From positions 1 to 13,017 of the forward strand of contig JAEHCT010000017.1 in the NCBI GenBank assembly GCA_020697635.1: 13,017 bases of DNA. The letters run 5' to 3'. The position numbers and the translations under genes are program-made. The stretch is from Candidatus Bathyarchaeota archaeon. GTDB lineage: Archaea > Thermoproteota > Bathyarchaeia > TCS64. Of the stretch, positions 6,642 through 12,903 are shown one piece after another. Positions within the stretch are counted from its first letter, which is position 1, and each line of letters opens with the position of its first letter. Under the pieces are notes generated by a model, which made no database searches, had not been told where the DNA came from, and saw nothing but the letters and a program-made list of their open reading frames with translations.

Positions 6642-8786
6642 TTGAACAGGTCATGGCTTGGATGGGCGGATATAGAGCCCGACTCGGATGTCTATGCCGG
6701 GAGCATGGTGTCGTGGACCCTTGTCTACCACGTAGGCAGGTACGGGATAGACGACGGCGGCAGCATCAGGGTGGCGCGAAGAAGCGTGAGCGACGAGGAG
6801 GACCCGCAGCTCAGCGCCCCCGGGAAGTCCGGGTATACCACAGTGAAAACGGACAGGGATGTGAGGCTTGAGTGCTTCTTCAGCAGGCGCGGCCACATTC
6901 GGCCCTTCAGGAGTGCCCTCCAAGTGGACGTACGTGACGGAAGCCTCTACGAGGGAGACGCCGTCACCATCGTCTACGGGGACAGGAACCGCGGCGGCCC
7001 CGGGTTGAGGGCTCAGACCTTCAGGGAGCAGGAGCACATGTTCAAGGTGCTGGTCGACCCCTTCGGCACCGGCAGGTTTGAGGAGATCGAGGAGTCGCCT
7101 CACGTGAGCATCATCGGTGGTCCTGCGGAGACAATAGAGGTGGCGGCTCCCTCGGGGGCGGGCTTGGGAACGCCTTTCGATGTGGTGGTCAGGGCCCTCG
7201 ACAGCTTCGGTAACAGGAGCGACAGTTACGGGGGAACCGTGAGCTTCGAGGGACTGGACATGGAGTCTTACACGTTCAACGAGGAGGATCGAGGGGCACA
7301 TCGGTTCAGTGTGACTCTTGGCGGCGAGGGGCTGCAGACCCTGAAGACTGTTGACAGCTACGGCCACACGGCGGAGTCCAACCCCATCACGATCCTGAAG
7401 CAGGAGCCCAAGTACAAACTGTACTGGGGGGACATGCACGGCCAGACCAAGCAGACGGTGGGCACCGGCACGGTGGACGAGTACTTCCGATTCGTACGCG
7501 ACGTGGCTAACATGGACTTCGGCGGCTGGCAGGGCAACGACTTCCAGATCACCAAGGAGCTCTGGGAGGAGGTGAAAAAGAAGACCAGGAGGTACAGCGA
7601 GCCGGGAAAATTCCTGCTGTTCCTGGGCTACGAGTGGAGTGGCCTCACCCCCGCAGGGGGAGACCACAACATCTACTTCCTGGGCGAGGATGGAGACCTG
7701 CACCGCAGTGACCACTGGCTCATAGAGGATGCGTCGGACGCGGAAACCGACAGGTACCCGATAAGCAGGCTGTGGGAGGAGTTCAGGGGAAGGAAGGACG
7801 TCATGGCCGTGGCCCACATAGGGGGCCGCCACGCCAACCTAGACTACTGGGACCCCGAGAGGGTGCCTCTCATAGAGGTCCACAGCCACCACGGGACCTT
7901 CGAGTGGTTTCTCGAGGAAGCCCTGACCCGTGGACTCAAGGTGGGGTTCATCGCCACGAGCGACGACCACACGTGCAGACCCGGCCTGACGCTCACCTCT
8001 GAAAACTTCACCACGAAGGGAGGGTACACGGGGGTCTACGCGGAGAACCTCTCCAAGGAGGCGCTCTGGGAGGCTTTCTGGTCTAGGCGGACGTACGGAA
8101 CCACCGGTGAGAGGATGATAGTCGACTTCAAGGTGGACGGGCACATGATGGGGGAGGAGTACGATGCGGAGGGGGCTCCGGCCATCAGCGTCAAAGTATA
8201 CGGGACGAAGCCGTTGCACGCCGTAGAGGTCATGAGGGGGACGAAGTTAATATACCGGCACCCTTTCGCCGCTCCGGAGGGAGACGACAGGCTGATAAAG
8301 GTCGAGTGGATGGGCGCCCGCGTGAAAAGCAGACCCAAACGGGTGAACTGGGACGGTGGCCTCTACCTCGACAAAGGCAGGATACTGTCTTACAGTGGGT
8401 ACGCGTTCGACTACCTGGACCAGAGAGTAAGGCAGGCAACCAACCAACGGCTGGAGTGGACCAGCACCACCGGCGGAGACCCGGACGGAGTATTAATGAA
8501 GCTGGACGCCCCACCAGACGCGACGGCATCCTTCTACAGCAAGCCCGTCAGCTTCACTTTCCGGCCGGCCGATGTCGGGCACGAGCCCACGGTGATCGAG
8601 GTCGGACCCGTCAACATACGGGTGAAGATACAGGCTATCACCGACAAGCCGCTGCCCAAGGACCTGGAGTTCACCATAGTCGACGAGTGCATCGAGGAGG
8701 GCGTTAACCCCTACTGGGTGAAGGTGACCCAGTGCGACGGCTCCATGGCGTGGTGCAGCCCCGTCTACGCCGGGTACACCCCATAG
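6642..8786 (+). CDS. DUF3604-family protein, putative PHP-like metal-dependent hydrolase
   Basis: A 714-residue protein with no signal peptide or membrane segment. Residues about 1-250 are beta-rich and immunoglobulin-like, ending at SNPITIL (246-252). The catalytic-looking domain then carries YWGDMHGQT (261-269), GNDFQI (298-303), FLGYEWSG (327-334), GGDHNIYF (339-346), AHIGGRHANL (391-400), IEVHSHHGTFEW (411-422), TSDDHTCRPG (439-448) and SRRTYGTTGER (481-491). This order of WGD-x-H, H, HS and SDDH motifs matches the DUF3604 family and resembles metal-binding histidines and aspartates of PHP/amidohydrolase folds. The substrate is unknown. The start used is TTG at 6642, with AGGT 7 nt upstream; the frame is closed by a TAG at 6597 and contains no upstream ATG. 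Met22 is an alternative start. The gene sits between guaB and purH1, but nothing ties it to purines. Confidence 0.85.
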   Translation: MNRSWLGWADIEPDSDVYAGSMVSWTLVYHVGRYGIDDGGSIRVARRSVSDEEDPQLSAPGKSGYTTVKTDRDVRLECFFSRRGHIRPFRSALQVDVRDGSLYEGDAVTIVYGDRNRGGPGLRAQTFREQEHMFKVLVDPFGTGRFEEIEESPHVSIIGGPAETIEVAAPSGAGLGTPFDVVVRALDSFGNRSDSYGGTVSFEGLDMESYTFNEEDRGAHRFSVTLGGEGLQTLKTVDSYGHTAESNPITILKQEPKYKLYWGDMHGQTKQTVGTGTVDEYFRFVRDVANMDFGGWQGNDFQITKELWEEVKKKTRRYSEPGKFLLFLGYEWSGLTPAGGDHNIYFLGEDGDLHRSDHWLIEDASDAETDRYPISRLWEEFRGRKDVMAVAHIGGRHANLDYWDPERVPLIEVHSHHGTFEWFLEEALTRGLKVGFIATSDDHTCRPGLTLTSENFTTKGGYTGVYAENLSKEALWEAFWSRRTYGTTGERMIVDFKVDGHMMGEEYDAEGAPAISVKVYGTKPLHAVEVMRGTKLIYRHPFAAPEGDDRLIKVEWMGARVKSRPKRVNWDGGLYLDKGRILSYSGYAFDYLDQRVRQATNQRLEWTSTTGGDPDGVLMKLDAPPDATASFYSKPVSFTFRPADVGHEPTVIEVGPVNIRVKIQAITDKPLPKDLEFTIVDECIEEGVNPYWVKVTQCDGSMAWCSPVYAGYTP

Positions 8787-8827
8787 TTTCCATCTTTATG
8801 CAATTTTGCAGCCTCGTGTAAGGCAAA

Positions 8828-8867
8828 CCCTATAGCCCCATCGCTTCTGCGTTAACCCGTAAGGTGA
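8828..8867 (+). promoter_or_regulatory. Weak TATA element and Shine-Dalgarno ahead of purH1
   Basis: The 85-bp spacer before purH1 contains CTATAG (8830-8835), which would place initiation near 8859. AGGTGA (8862-8867) lies 4 nt before the ATG at 8872. The ribosome-binding site is clear; the TATA element is weak. Confidence 0.35.
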
Positions 8868-8871
8868 GCCT

Positions 8872-9468
8872 ATGATAGAGAGGGCGTTGATAAGCGTCTA
8901 CGACAAGAGCGGCCTAGAGGAGCTGGTGGAGGCGTTAGCCGGCTACGGCGTCGAGATAATCTCCAGCGGGGGCACCGCCAGACGGATCAGGATGATAGGG
9001 TACGAGAGGCTTGTGGAGGTGAGCGAATACACGGGGCACCCAGAGAGCCCCGGGGGCCTAGTCAAGACACTGCACCCCAAGGTCCACGGCGGCCTCCTCC
9101 TCGACAGGGACCGCCCCGACCACAGGAGGTGGATGGAGGAGAACGGCGTCAAGCCCATCGACCTGGTGGTCTGCAACCTCTACCCCTTCGAGAAGGTGGT
9201 CACCGGGGGAGCCGACCTCGCCGAGGCCGGCGACAACATTGACATAGGCGGCCCCGCCATGACCCGGTCAGCCGCCAAGGCGGCGTTGCTATACGACAAG
9301 GTCTGCATAGTTACCGATCCAGCCCAGTACCCCGAGGTCGTGGAGACCCTGAAAGAGAACGGCGGAGAGCTCACCACCGAGCTGAGGCGGAGGTACGCCC
9401 ACTTCGCGTTCAATCGGACGGCGGGCTACGACTCCGCCATAGTAAGCTACCTGGAGGAGAACCTATGA
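8872..9468 (+). CDS. purH: IMP cyclohydrolase, stand-alone PurH N-terminal domain
   Basis: This 198-residue protein is the MGS-like domain that in most bacteria forms the first part of bifunctional PurH; it closes FAICAR to IMP. Family blocks include RALISVYDKSGLEELV (4-19), VEIISSGGTA (26-35), VKTLHPKVHGGLL (64-76), PIDLVVCNLYPFEK (94-107), NIDIGGPAM (122-130) and RSAAKAALLYDKV (132-144). The C-terminal AHFAFNRTAGYDSAIVSYLE marks the normal domain end. It stops right where the linker of fused PurH begins, so the split is at the domain boundary, not inside a domain. The TGA overlaps the next ATG (ATGA, 9465-9468), indicating translational coupling. It is sometimes called purH1 in split arrangements. 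Confidence 0.95.
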   Translation: MIERALISVYDKSGLEELVEALAGYGVEIISSGGTARRIRMIGYERLVEVSEYTGHPESPGGLVKTLHPKVHGGLLLDRDRPDHRRWMEENGVKPIDLVVCNLYPFEKVVTGGADLAEAGDNIDIGGPAMTRSAAKAALLYDKVCIVTDPAQYPEVVETLKENGGELTTELRRRYAHFAFNRTAGYDSAIVSYLEENL

Positions 9469-10544
9469 GCAAACCCAAGTCAATGAGGAGGAAGTACAGG
9501 ACGGCCCTCGAGGAGTCGTTCCCCGAGGAGATGAGGATCATGATAGGCGGCCACGAGACGGTGTACAGGAAGAGGATGAGCCTGCGCTACGGGGAGAACC
9601 CGCACCAGCCGGCGGCGTTCTACGCGCCGCTGGGTATGCCTCTCACAGTCGGTGACGTAGATATACTGAAGACTGGGAAGCGGGGCCTCAGCATGACCAA
9701 CGTCGAGGACGTGAACAACAGCCTCCGCATCGTAAGCTACTTCGAGGAGCCCGCCTGCGCCGTGATGAAGCACGTAAACCCCAGCGGCGTCGCGGCCCGT
9801 AACAGCCCAGGCGAGCCGCTGAGGGAGATCTACGCCAAGGCGAGGGACTGCGACGCCCTGGCGGCGTTCGGCAGTGTCGTGGGGTTCAACACCGTCGTGG
9901 ACGCCGGCACGGCCGAGGAGATAATGAACAGCTACGTCGAGGGCGTGGTGGCCCCCGGCTACGAGCACGGCTGCATGGAGCACTTCGAGAAGAAGAAGGA
10001 CATCCGCATAATGCAGGCAAACGGCCTAGACGCCGTGAGCAGGTACGTGGGCGACCCTCTGGAGCCGCTGGACATCAGTGTCCAGATGGACGGAAGCATA
10101 GTGCTCCAGGCCCCCATGCTCACAAAGATCAGAGGCCCAGACGACCTGCGCTTCGTGACGGAGCGGAAGGCCACGCTCCAAGAGGTGAAGGACCTGCTGT
10201 TCAGCTGGTACGTCGACATGAATGTCCGCAGCAACGGCGTCGTACTCAGCAAGAACAACGCCACAATCGGCGTCGGCACCGGCCAACAGGACAGGGTCAC
10301 AGCCGTGAAGCTGGCCCTTGAGAAGGCGGCGATGAGGGGGCACGGGGACGCGATACAGGGGTCTGTGCTGGCGTCAGACGGCTTCTTCCCCTTCAGGGAC
10401 AGCGTCGATCTCCTGGCCGAGCACGGGGTCACGGCGTGTGTCCAACCCGGCGGCAGCGTCAAGGACAAGGAAGTCATCGAGGCGTGCGACGAGAACGGCA
10501 TCGCCATGGCCTTCACCGACGAACGGTGCTTCCGCCACTTCTAA
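9465..10544 (+). CDS. purH: AICAR formyltransferase, stand-alone PurH C-terminal domain
   Basis: A 359-residue protein corresponding to the second domain of PurH, which transfers a formyl group from 10-formyltetrahydrofolate to AICAR. It opens with a linker-like segment, then LRYGENPHQPAAFY (40-53), MKHVNPSGVAARNS (100-113; the Lys-His pair expected at the active site), AAFGSVVGFN (133-142), SKNNATIGVGTGQQDRV (264-280), SDGFFPFRDSVD (304-315), QPGGSVKDKEVI (324-335) and the terminal DERCFRHF. The ATG lies inside the stop of the cyclohydrolase gene, and a GGAGG site (9453-9457) sits 7 nt upstream, so both are made from one transcript. Together they carry out the last two steps of IMP synthesis. 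It could be labelled purH2. Confidence 0.95.
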   Translation: MSKPKSMRRKYRTALEESFPEEMRIMIGGHETVYRKRMSLRYGENPHQPAAFYAPLGMPLTVGDVDILKTGKRGLSMTNVEDVNNSLRIVSYFEEPACAVMKHVNPSGVAARNSPGEPLREIYAKARDCDALAAFGSVVGFNTVVDAGTAEEIMNSYVEGVVAPGYEHGCMEHFEKKKDIRIMQANGLDAVSRYVGDPLEPLDISVQMDGSIVLQAPMLTKIRGPDDLRFVTERKATLQEVKDLLFSWYVDMNVRSNGVVLSKNNATIGVGTGQQDRVTAVKLALEKAAMRGHGDAIQGSVLASDGFFPFRDSVDLLAEHGVTACVQPGGSVKDKEVIEACDENGIAMAFTDERCFRHF

Positions 10545-10558
10545 CACACTTAAATAAT

Positions 10559-10586
10559 CTAGTTCCATGTAACTAGGAATATTTTT
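10559..10586 (+). terminator. Putative terminator hairpin plus T-run after the purH pair
   Basis: CTAGTT (10559-10564) and AACTAG (10571-10576) form a perfect 6-bp stem around a 6-nt loop, followed by a T5 run at 10582-10586. The element starts 14 bp after the AICAR formyltransferase stop codon. Archaeal termination relies mainly on the T-tract. Confidence 0.45.
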
Positions 10587-10700
10587 CCATAATCTTCAGT
10601 CACTGAGAGGTTTCACAAATAAGAGAACAGGTGAAAAATCGAGCCCTTGCGCCCATGATCATTTTAGTTTGGGGGACAATAAGCCTGAAACATGGCTCCC

Positions 10701-10710
10701 ATAAATAAAA
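10701..10710 (+). promoter_or_regulatory. TATA-box-like promoter of the creatininase gene
   Basis: ATAAATAAAA is the strongest TATA-like element in this spacer. Initiation about 26 bp downstream would be near 10731, giving a leader of some 10 nt if translation starts at 10741. If translation starts at 10885, the leader would be about 150 nt. Confidence 0.5.
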
Positions 10711-10727
10711 GGGCGGATAAAACGCCC
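10711..10727. repeat. GC-stem inverted repeat between the TATA box and the creatininase gene
   Basis: GGGCG (10711-10715) and CGCCC (10723-10727) pair perfectly around the 7-nt loop GATAAAA. The repeat begins directly after the TATA-like element and ends just before the predicted initiation site, the position expected of an operator. It could also be a chance GC-stem. Confidence 0.4.
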
Positions 10728-10740
10728 CGTTTGGAACCCA

Positions 10741-11634
10741 ATGTATGTAAAAACGCGGTCCTTTTCATACAGAAACGTGAACTTAGCAAACCGTCCTCAA
10801 GTACCGCCGGAGGTAACCCGAAGATCGAAAAAGCTTGAACACATGCATAGCCTTATTTCTTCATCGGCTCCAACTTTCAATGAAATGATCGATCTTGCTC
10901 CTATGACGTCCCCCGAGATTGGGGCCGCCTTGGAGGAGGGGTTCGACACCGTCGTGTTCGCGGTGGGGAGCAACGAGCAGCACGGCCCATGCCTGCCCGT
11001 GTCAACCGACACTATTCTGGGGGACGCGTTGGCGCTCTCGGTGGCCGAGAGGCTCGGTGACGCCTTGAAGGCGCCGACCATAAACGTGGGGTGCTCCATG
11101 CACCACATGAGGTTCCCGGGAACCATAACGCTGAGTAGGGAGACCCTACAGCGGGTGGTCAAGGAATACGTGGGAAGCCTATCGAGGCACGGCTTCAAGA
11201 GGATCGTCGTCCTGCCTTCACATGGAGGCAACTTTGGGCCCCTGGGGGAGATAGGAGAGGAGCTGCAGAGGTCACACCCGGGTGTCAAGGTGATCGTGTA
11301 CAGCGACCTTCAGGGCTTCGTCGGGGTGCTGATGAAGACCAGCGAGAGGCTCGGCGTGTCCCCTGAGGCCTCGGGGGCTCACGCAGGCGAGTCCGAGGTG
11401 TCGATGATAATGTGGGCCAAAGGTGACTTGGTGAGGGAGGAGCGCATCCCCGAAGCCCGGGGCTTCATGGGGGAGTTCGACGAGAAGACGGCTCAGCGGA
11501 TATTCGACCACGGCATAGGGGCTCTATCACCCATAGGCGTTCTGGGAGACCCCAGCGGAGCAAGCGGCGAGCACGGGAGAGCCTACATCGAGGACCTGAC
11601 TTCAGCGATAGTAGAGCATGTCAACTCCCAGTGA
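10741..11634 (+). CDS. Creatininase-family amidohydrolase
   Basis: The family includes creatinine amidohydrolase, FAPy deformylase (ArfB) and the mycofactocin protein MftE, all metal-dependent hydrolases. The metal-site motifs are EQHGPCLPVSTD (79-90; Glu79, His81, Asp90), SHGGN (160-164) and HAGESEVSMI (214-223; His214, Glu217). The usual EQHGPHLPL histidine is Cys84 here. With the ATG at 10741 there are 297 residues, but the first 48 have no counterpart in typical members and come from AT-richer DNA with different codon use. Met49 at 10885 (MIDLAPMTSPEIGAAL) matches the normal family N-terminus, so the true start may be there. The TATA box at 10701 favours the longer form. The substrate cannot be told from the sequence. 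The gene is monocistronic, with hairpins on both sides. Confidence 0.9.
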   Translation: MYVKTRSFSYRNVNLANRPQVPPEVTRRSKKLEHMHSLISSSAPTFNEMIDLAPMTSPEIGAALEEGFDTVVFAVGSNEQHGPCLPVSTDTILGDALALSVAERLGDALKAPTINVGCSMHHMRFPGTITLSRETLQRVVKEYVGSLSRHGFKRIVVLPSHGGNFGPLGEIGEELQRSHPGVKVIVYSDLQGFVGVLMKTSERLGVSPEASGAHAGESEVSMIMWAKGDLVREERIPEARGFMGEFDEKTAQRIFDHGIGALSPIGVLGDPSGASGEHGRAYIEDLTSAIVEHVNSQ

Positions 11635-11657
11635 TCCGGCATGCGTGATGGCGGTGA

Positions 11658-11677
11658 CTCGTGATCTAATTCACGGG
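11658..11677. terminator. Hairpin between convergent genes, possible bidirectional terminator
   Basis: CTCGTGA and TCACGGG pair over seven positions (one of them a T-G wobble) around the 6-nt loop TCTAAT. The element begins 24 bp after the creatininase stop and covers the stop codon of the candidate small gene coming from the other side. It lacks a T-run, so its role is only suggested by position. Confidence 0.3.
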
Positions 11678-11853
11678 CCGCGTCTCTTGAGGCGGCTGTT
11701 GACGATGCTGTACGTCTTGACGTGCCTCTTATTGAGAAAGTTAGAGAGGTATAGAGGGCCACGCGAGACGTCCGCATTCGGATAACTGTCCCTGGATGGC
11801 CCTGTCAGTCTTAGACGGATCATCCGAACCTCGTCCATCTCGGCGGCACCCAT
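11671..11853 (-). CDS. Candidate small basic protein, 60 residues, function unknown
   Basis: A short frame in the 389-bp stretch between the creatininase and GNAT-OB genes. ATG at 11853 is preceded by GGTGAGG (11863-11857), a plausible ribosome-binding site. A TATA-like element centred near 11889 would place initiation near 11863. G or C fills about 70 percent of third codon positions, near the level of neighbouring genes. The product has twelve Lys/Arg against five acidic residues; the C-terminal half contains GPLYLSNFLNKRHVK and ends with RLKRRGP, which suggests nucleic-acid contact. No family is recognised. Other starts in frame are GTG at 11874 and 11862 and ATG at 11838. It may also be a gene remnant or chance frame. 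Confidence 0.4.
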   Translation of the reverse strand: MGAAEMDEVRMIRLRLTGPSRDSYPNADVSRGPLYLSNFLNKRHVKTYSIVNSRLKRRGP

Positions 11854-11881
11854 CTGCCTCACCGGATAAGCCACGACCTAC

Positions 11882-11896
11882 TTCTTATAATAAGAA
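11882..11896. promoter_or_regulatory. Palindromic TATA-like element upstream of the small gene
   Basis: TTCTTA and TAAGAA form a perfect inverted repeat around TAA. The same AT core reads as a TATA box on either strand. On the minus strand it is correctly placed for the candidate gene ending at 11671. No plus-strand gene follows closely. Confidence 0.4.
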
Positions 11897-11938
11897 CCCG
11901 GATGAACGCAGCGAAACCATCGTTCCACGTAGATATAG

Positions 11939-11948
11939 CCCCCCCCCC
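11939..11948. repeat. Homopolymer tract of ten C
   Basis: Ten consecutive C on the plus strand (G on the minus strand) in non-coding DNA between the end of the GNAT-OB gene and the promoter of the small gene. No other homopolymer of this length was noticed in the window. Its exact length may vary in the population or be a sequencing uncertainty. Confidence 0.7.
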
Positions 11949-11977
11949 GAGACTCCGGGTCTGCACGGTTCTAACAG

Positions 11978-12005
11978 CCATAATATAGATTATTATGGAG
12001 AAAAA
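11978..12005 (-). terminator. Putative terminator of the GNAT-OB gene: T-run then perfect inverted repeat
   Basis: On the minus strand, 18 bp after the GNAT-OB stop, a T5 run (12005-12001) follows a pyrimidine-rich stretch. CCATAATA (11978-11985) and TATTATGG (11991-11998) come next, a perfect 8-bp inverted repeat around TAGAT. T-runs end archaeal transcripts; the AT-rich palindrome may instead be a protein-binding site. Confidence 0.45.
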
Positions 12006-12023
12006 GAAGCTGAAGAATAGGCT

Positions 12024-12815
12024 CTAGATCAGCTTCACGAGCTTCCCCGCCCTGCCCACGTTGAGCTGAGTTATCCCCATGTACGACGAAGTGTACCCGT
12101 TCTCGACGCGTATCCGGTCGCCGACCTCCACCTGCTTTATCTGCTCGTTCCAGAGGGTGAGGAGGACTCGGCCCGAGGCGTCCACGAGCCCGGCCTCGGT
12201 CACTGACAGGGTCTCGCCCCGCCTCCTCGACCGAACCATCCGGGCCATGGCCTTCTCCTCTATCTCCCCCTCCACGGTGATGTTCCTCATCCCGTCCCTC
12301 AGCTCGCCGACTGCGTGGAAGCTGACGCCCTCGCCTAGCTTCTTCTGGCACCAGCGGCCCCTGCCTTCCGCCTCCACAGTCCACCCCACCTGTGTGAAGC
12401 CCAGCTTCTCGTAGAAGCTCTTGGTCCTGGTGTTCCACTCCGGCGTGCCCAGGGTCCAGAGCTTGACGTCCGGGTAGAGCGACATCACCAGCTCCATAGA
12501 CCTGAGGCCAATGCCCTGACGCTGGCTCTCGGGGTCCACGAATATCCTGACGAGCTCCCTGTGGCCCTCGCCGTGGTGCGCCGTCATGACGCCGCCCACG
12601 GTGTAGTCGTCCAGCGTTATCCTGTAGTAGTCGAAGTACTCCATGTAGCGTACCTGGTATTTGTCTGAGTCGTAGCCGTGGGGCCCCCCCGGCTCCTCGG
12701 CCCCCACCTCCACGTCGCTCTCGAAAGCCCGCTTAGATATGTCGGCGAGGAGGTAGGCGTCGTCCTCTACGGCCTCGACGAGGCTCACTCTATCTTCAAT
12801 AGACAATTCAACCAA
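12024..12815 (-). CDS. GNAT N-acetyltransferase fused to an RPA/SSB-like OB-fold domain
   Basis: A 263-residue two-domain protein. Residues about 10-145 form a GNAT fold: ELVRIFVDPESQRQGIG (87-103) has the acetyl-CoA-binding Q-x-x-G-x-G loop, and NTRTKSFYEKLGF (128-140) is the usual C-terminal GNAT signature. After a short basic linker, residues about 168-263 read as an OB fold like those of archaeal single-stranded-DNA-binding/RPA proteins (MRNITVEGEIEEK, LVDASGRVLLTLWNEQIKQV, VEVGDRIRVENGY, LNVGRAGKLVKL). The domain pair suggests an acetyltransferase brought to DNA or RNA; the acetyl acceptor is unknown. The start used is TTG at 12815 without a clear ribosome-binding site; GTG at 12788 (codon 10) is a good alternative. 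It is transcribed divergently from the gene at the right edge. Confidence 0.85.
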   Translation of the reverse strand: MVELSIEDRVSLVEAVEDDAYLLADISKRAFESDVEVGAEEPGGPHGYDSDKYQVRYMEYFDYYRITLDDYTVGGVMTAHHGEGHRELVRIFVDPESQRQGIGLRSMELVMSLYPDVKLWTLGTPEWNTRTKSFYEKLGFTQVGWTVEAEGRGRWCQKKLGEGVSFHAVGELRDGMRNITVEGEIEEKAMARMVRSRRRGETLSVTEAGLVDASGRVLLTLWNEQIKQVEVGDRIRVENGYTSSYMGITQLNVGRAGKLVKLI

Positions 12816-12857
12816 GTATTACGCGGGCTAGGTGAAAAGCGTTGGCGAACGGCTCGC

Positions 12858-12869
12858 ATAATTATTATA
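12858..12869. promoter_or_regulatory. Shared AT-rich promoter core for divergent genes
   Basis: ATAATTATTATA is the only AT-rich patch in the 88-bp spacer between the GNAT-OB gene and the right-edge gene. Read rightwards, initiation would be near 12890, about 14 nt before ATG 12904. Read leftwards, it would be near 12837, about 22 nt before TTG 12815. One element may serve both genes. Confidence 0.4.
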
Positions 12870-12903
12870 CCGCCGGACCCCGATACGCGTACAAGTGGTT
12901 GAG

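Noticed and set aside
6651..7832. 393-codon open frame on the minus strand opposite the DUF3604 gene
   Set aside because: No conserved motifs are visible, composition follows the antisense of the DUF3604 codons, and the sense frame carries all family signatures.
9455..9475. Possible frameshift joining the two PurH halves into one gene
   Set aside because: The break lies in the interdomain linker, the second gene has its own ATG with a well-spaced GGAGG site, and neither half lacks conserved residues.
11967..11975. GGTTCTAAC resembling a tRNA T-loop
   Set aside because: No matching T-stem, anticodon arm or acceptor stem could be built around it on either strand. The minus-strand GGTTCGGAT near 11820 fails the same test.
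11796..12020. 74-codon plus-strand frame in the creatininase to GNAT-OB gap
   Set aside because: The peptide is Pro/Ser/Arg-rich without folded character, it runs through the C10 tract and the inverted repeat, and no promoter or ribosome-binding site precedes it.
11635..12023. Structured non-coding RNA such as RNase P RNA, SRP RNA or 5S rRNA
   Set aside because: I looked for their hallmark conserved strings on both strands and found none. The local hairpins are short and separate. A covariance-model search would be needed to exclude a divergent RNA.
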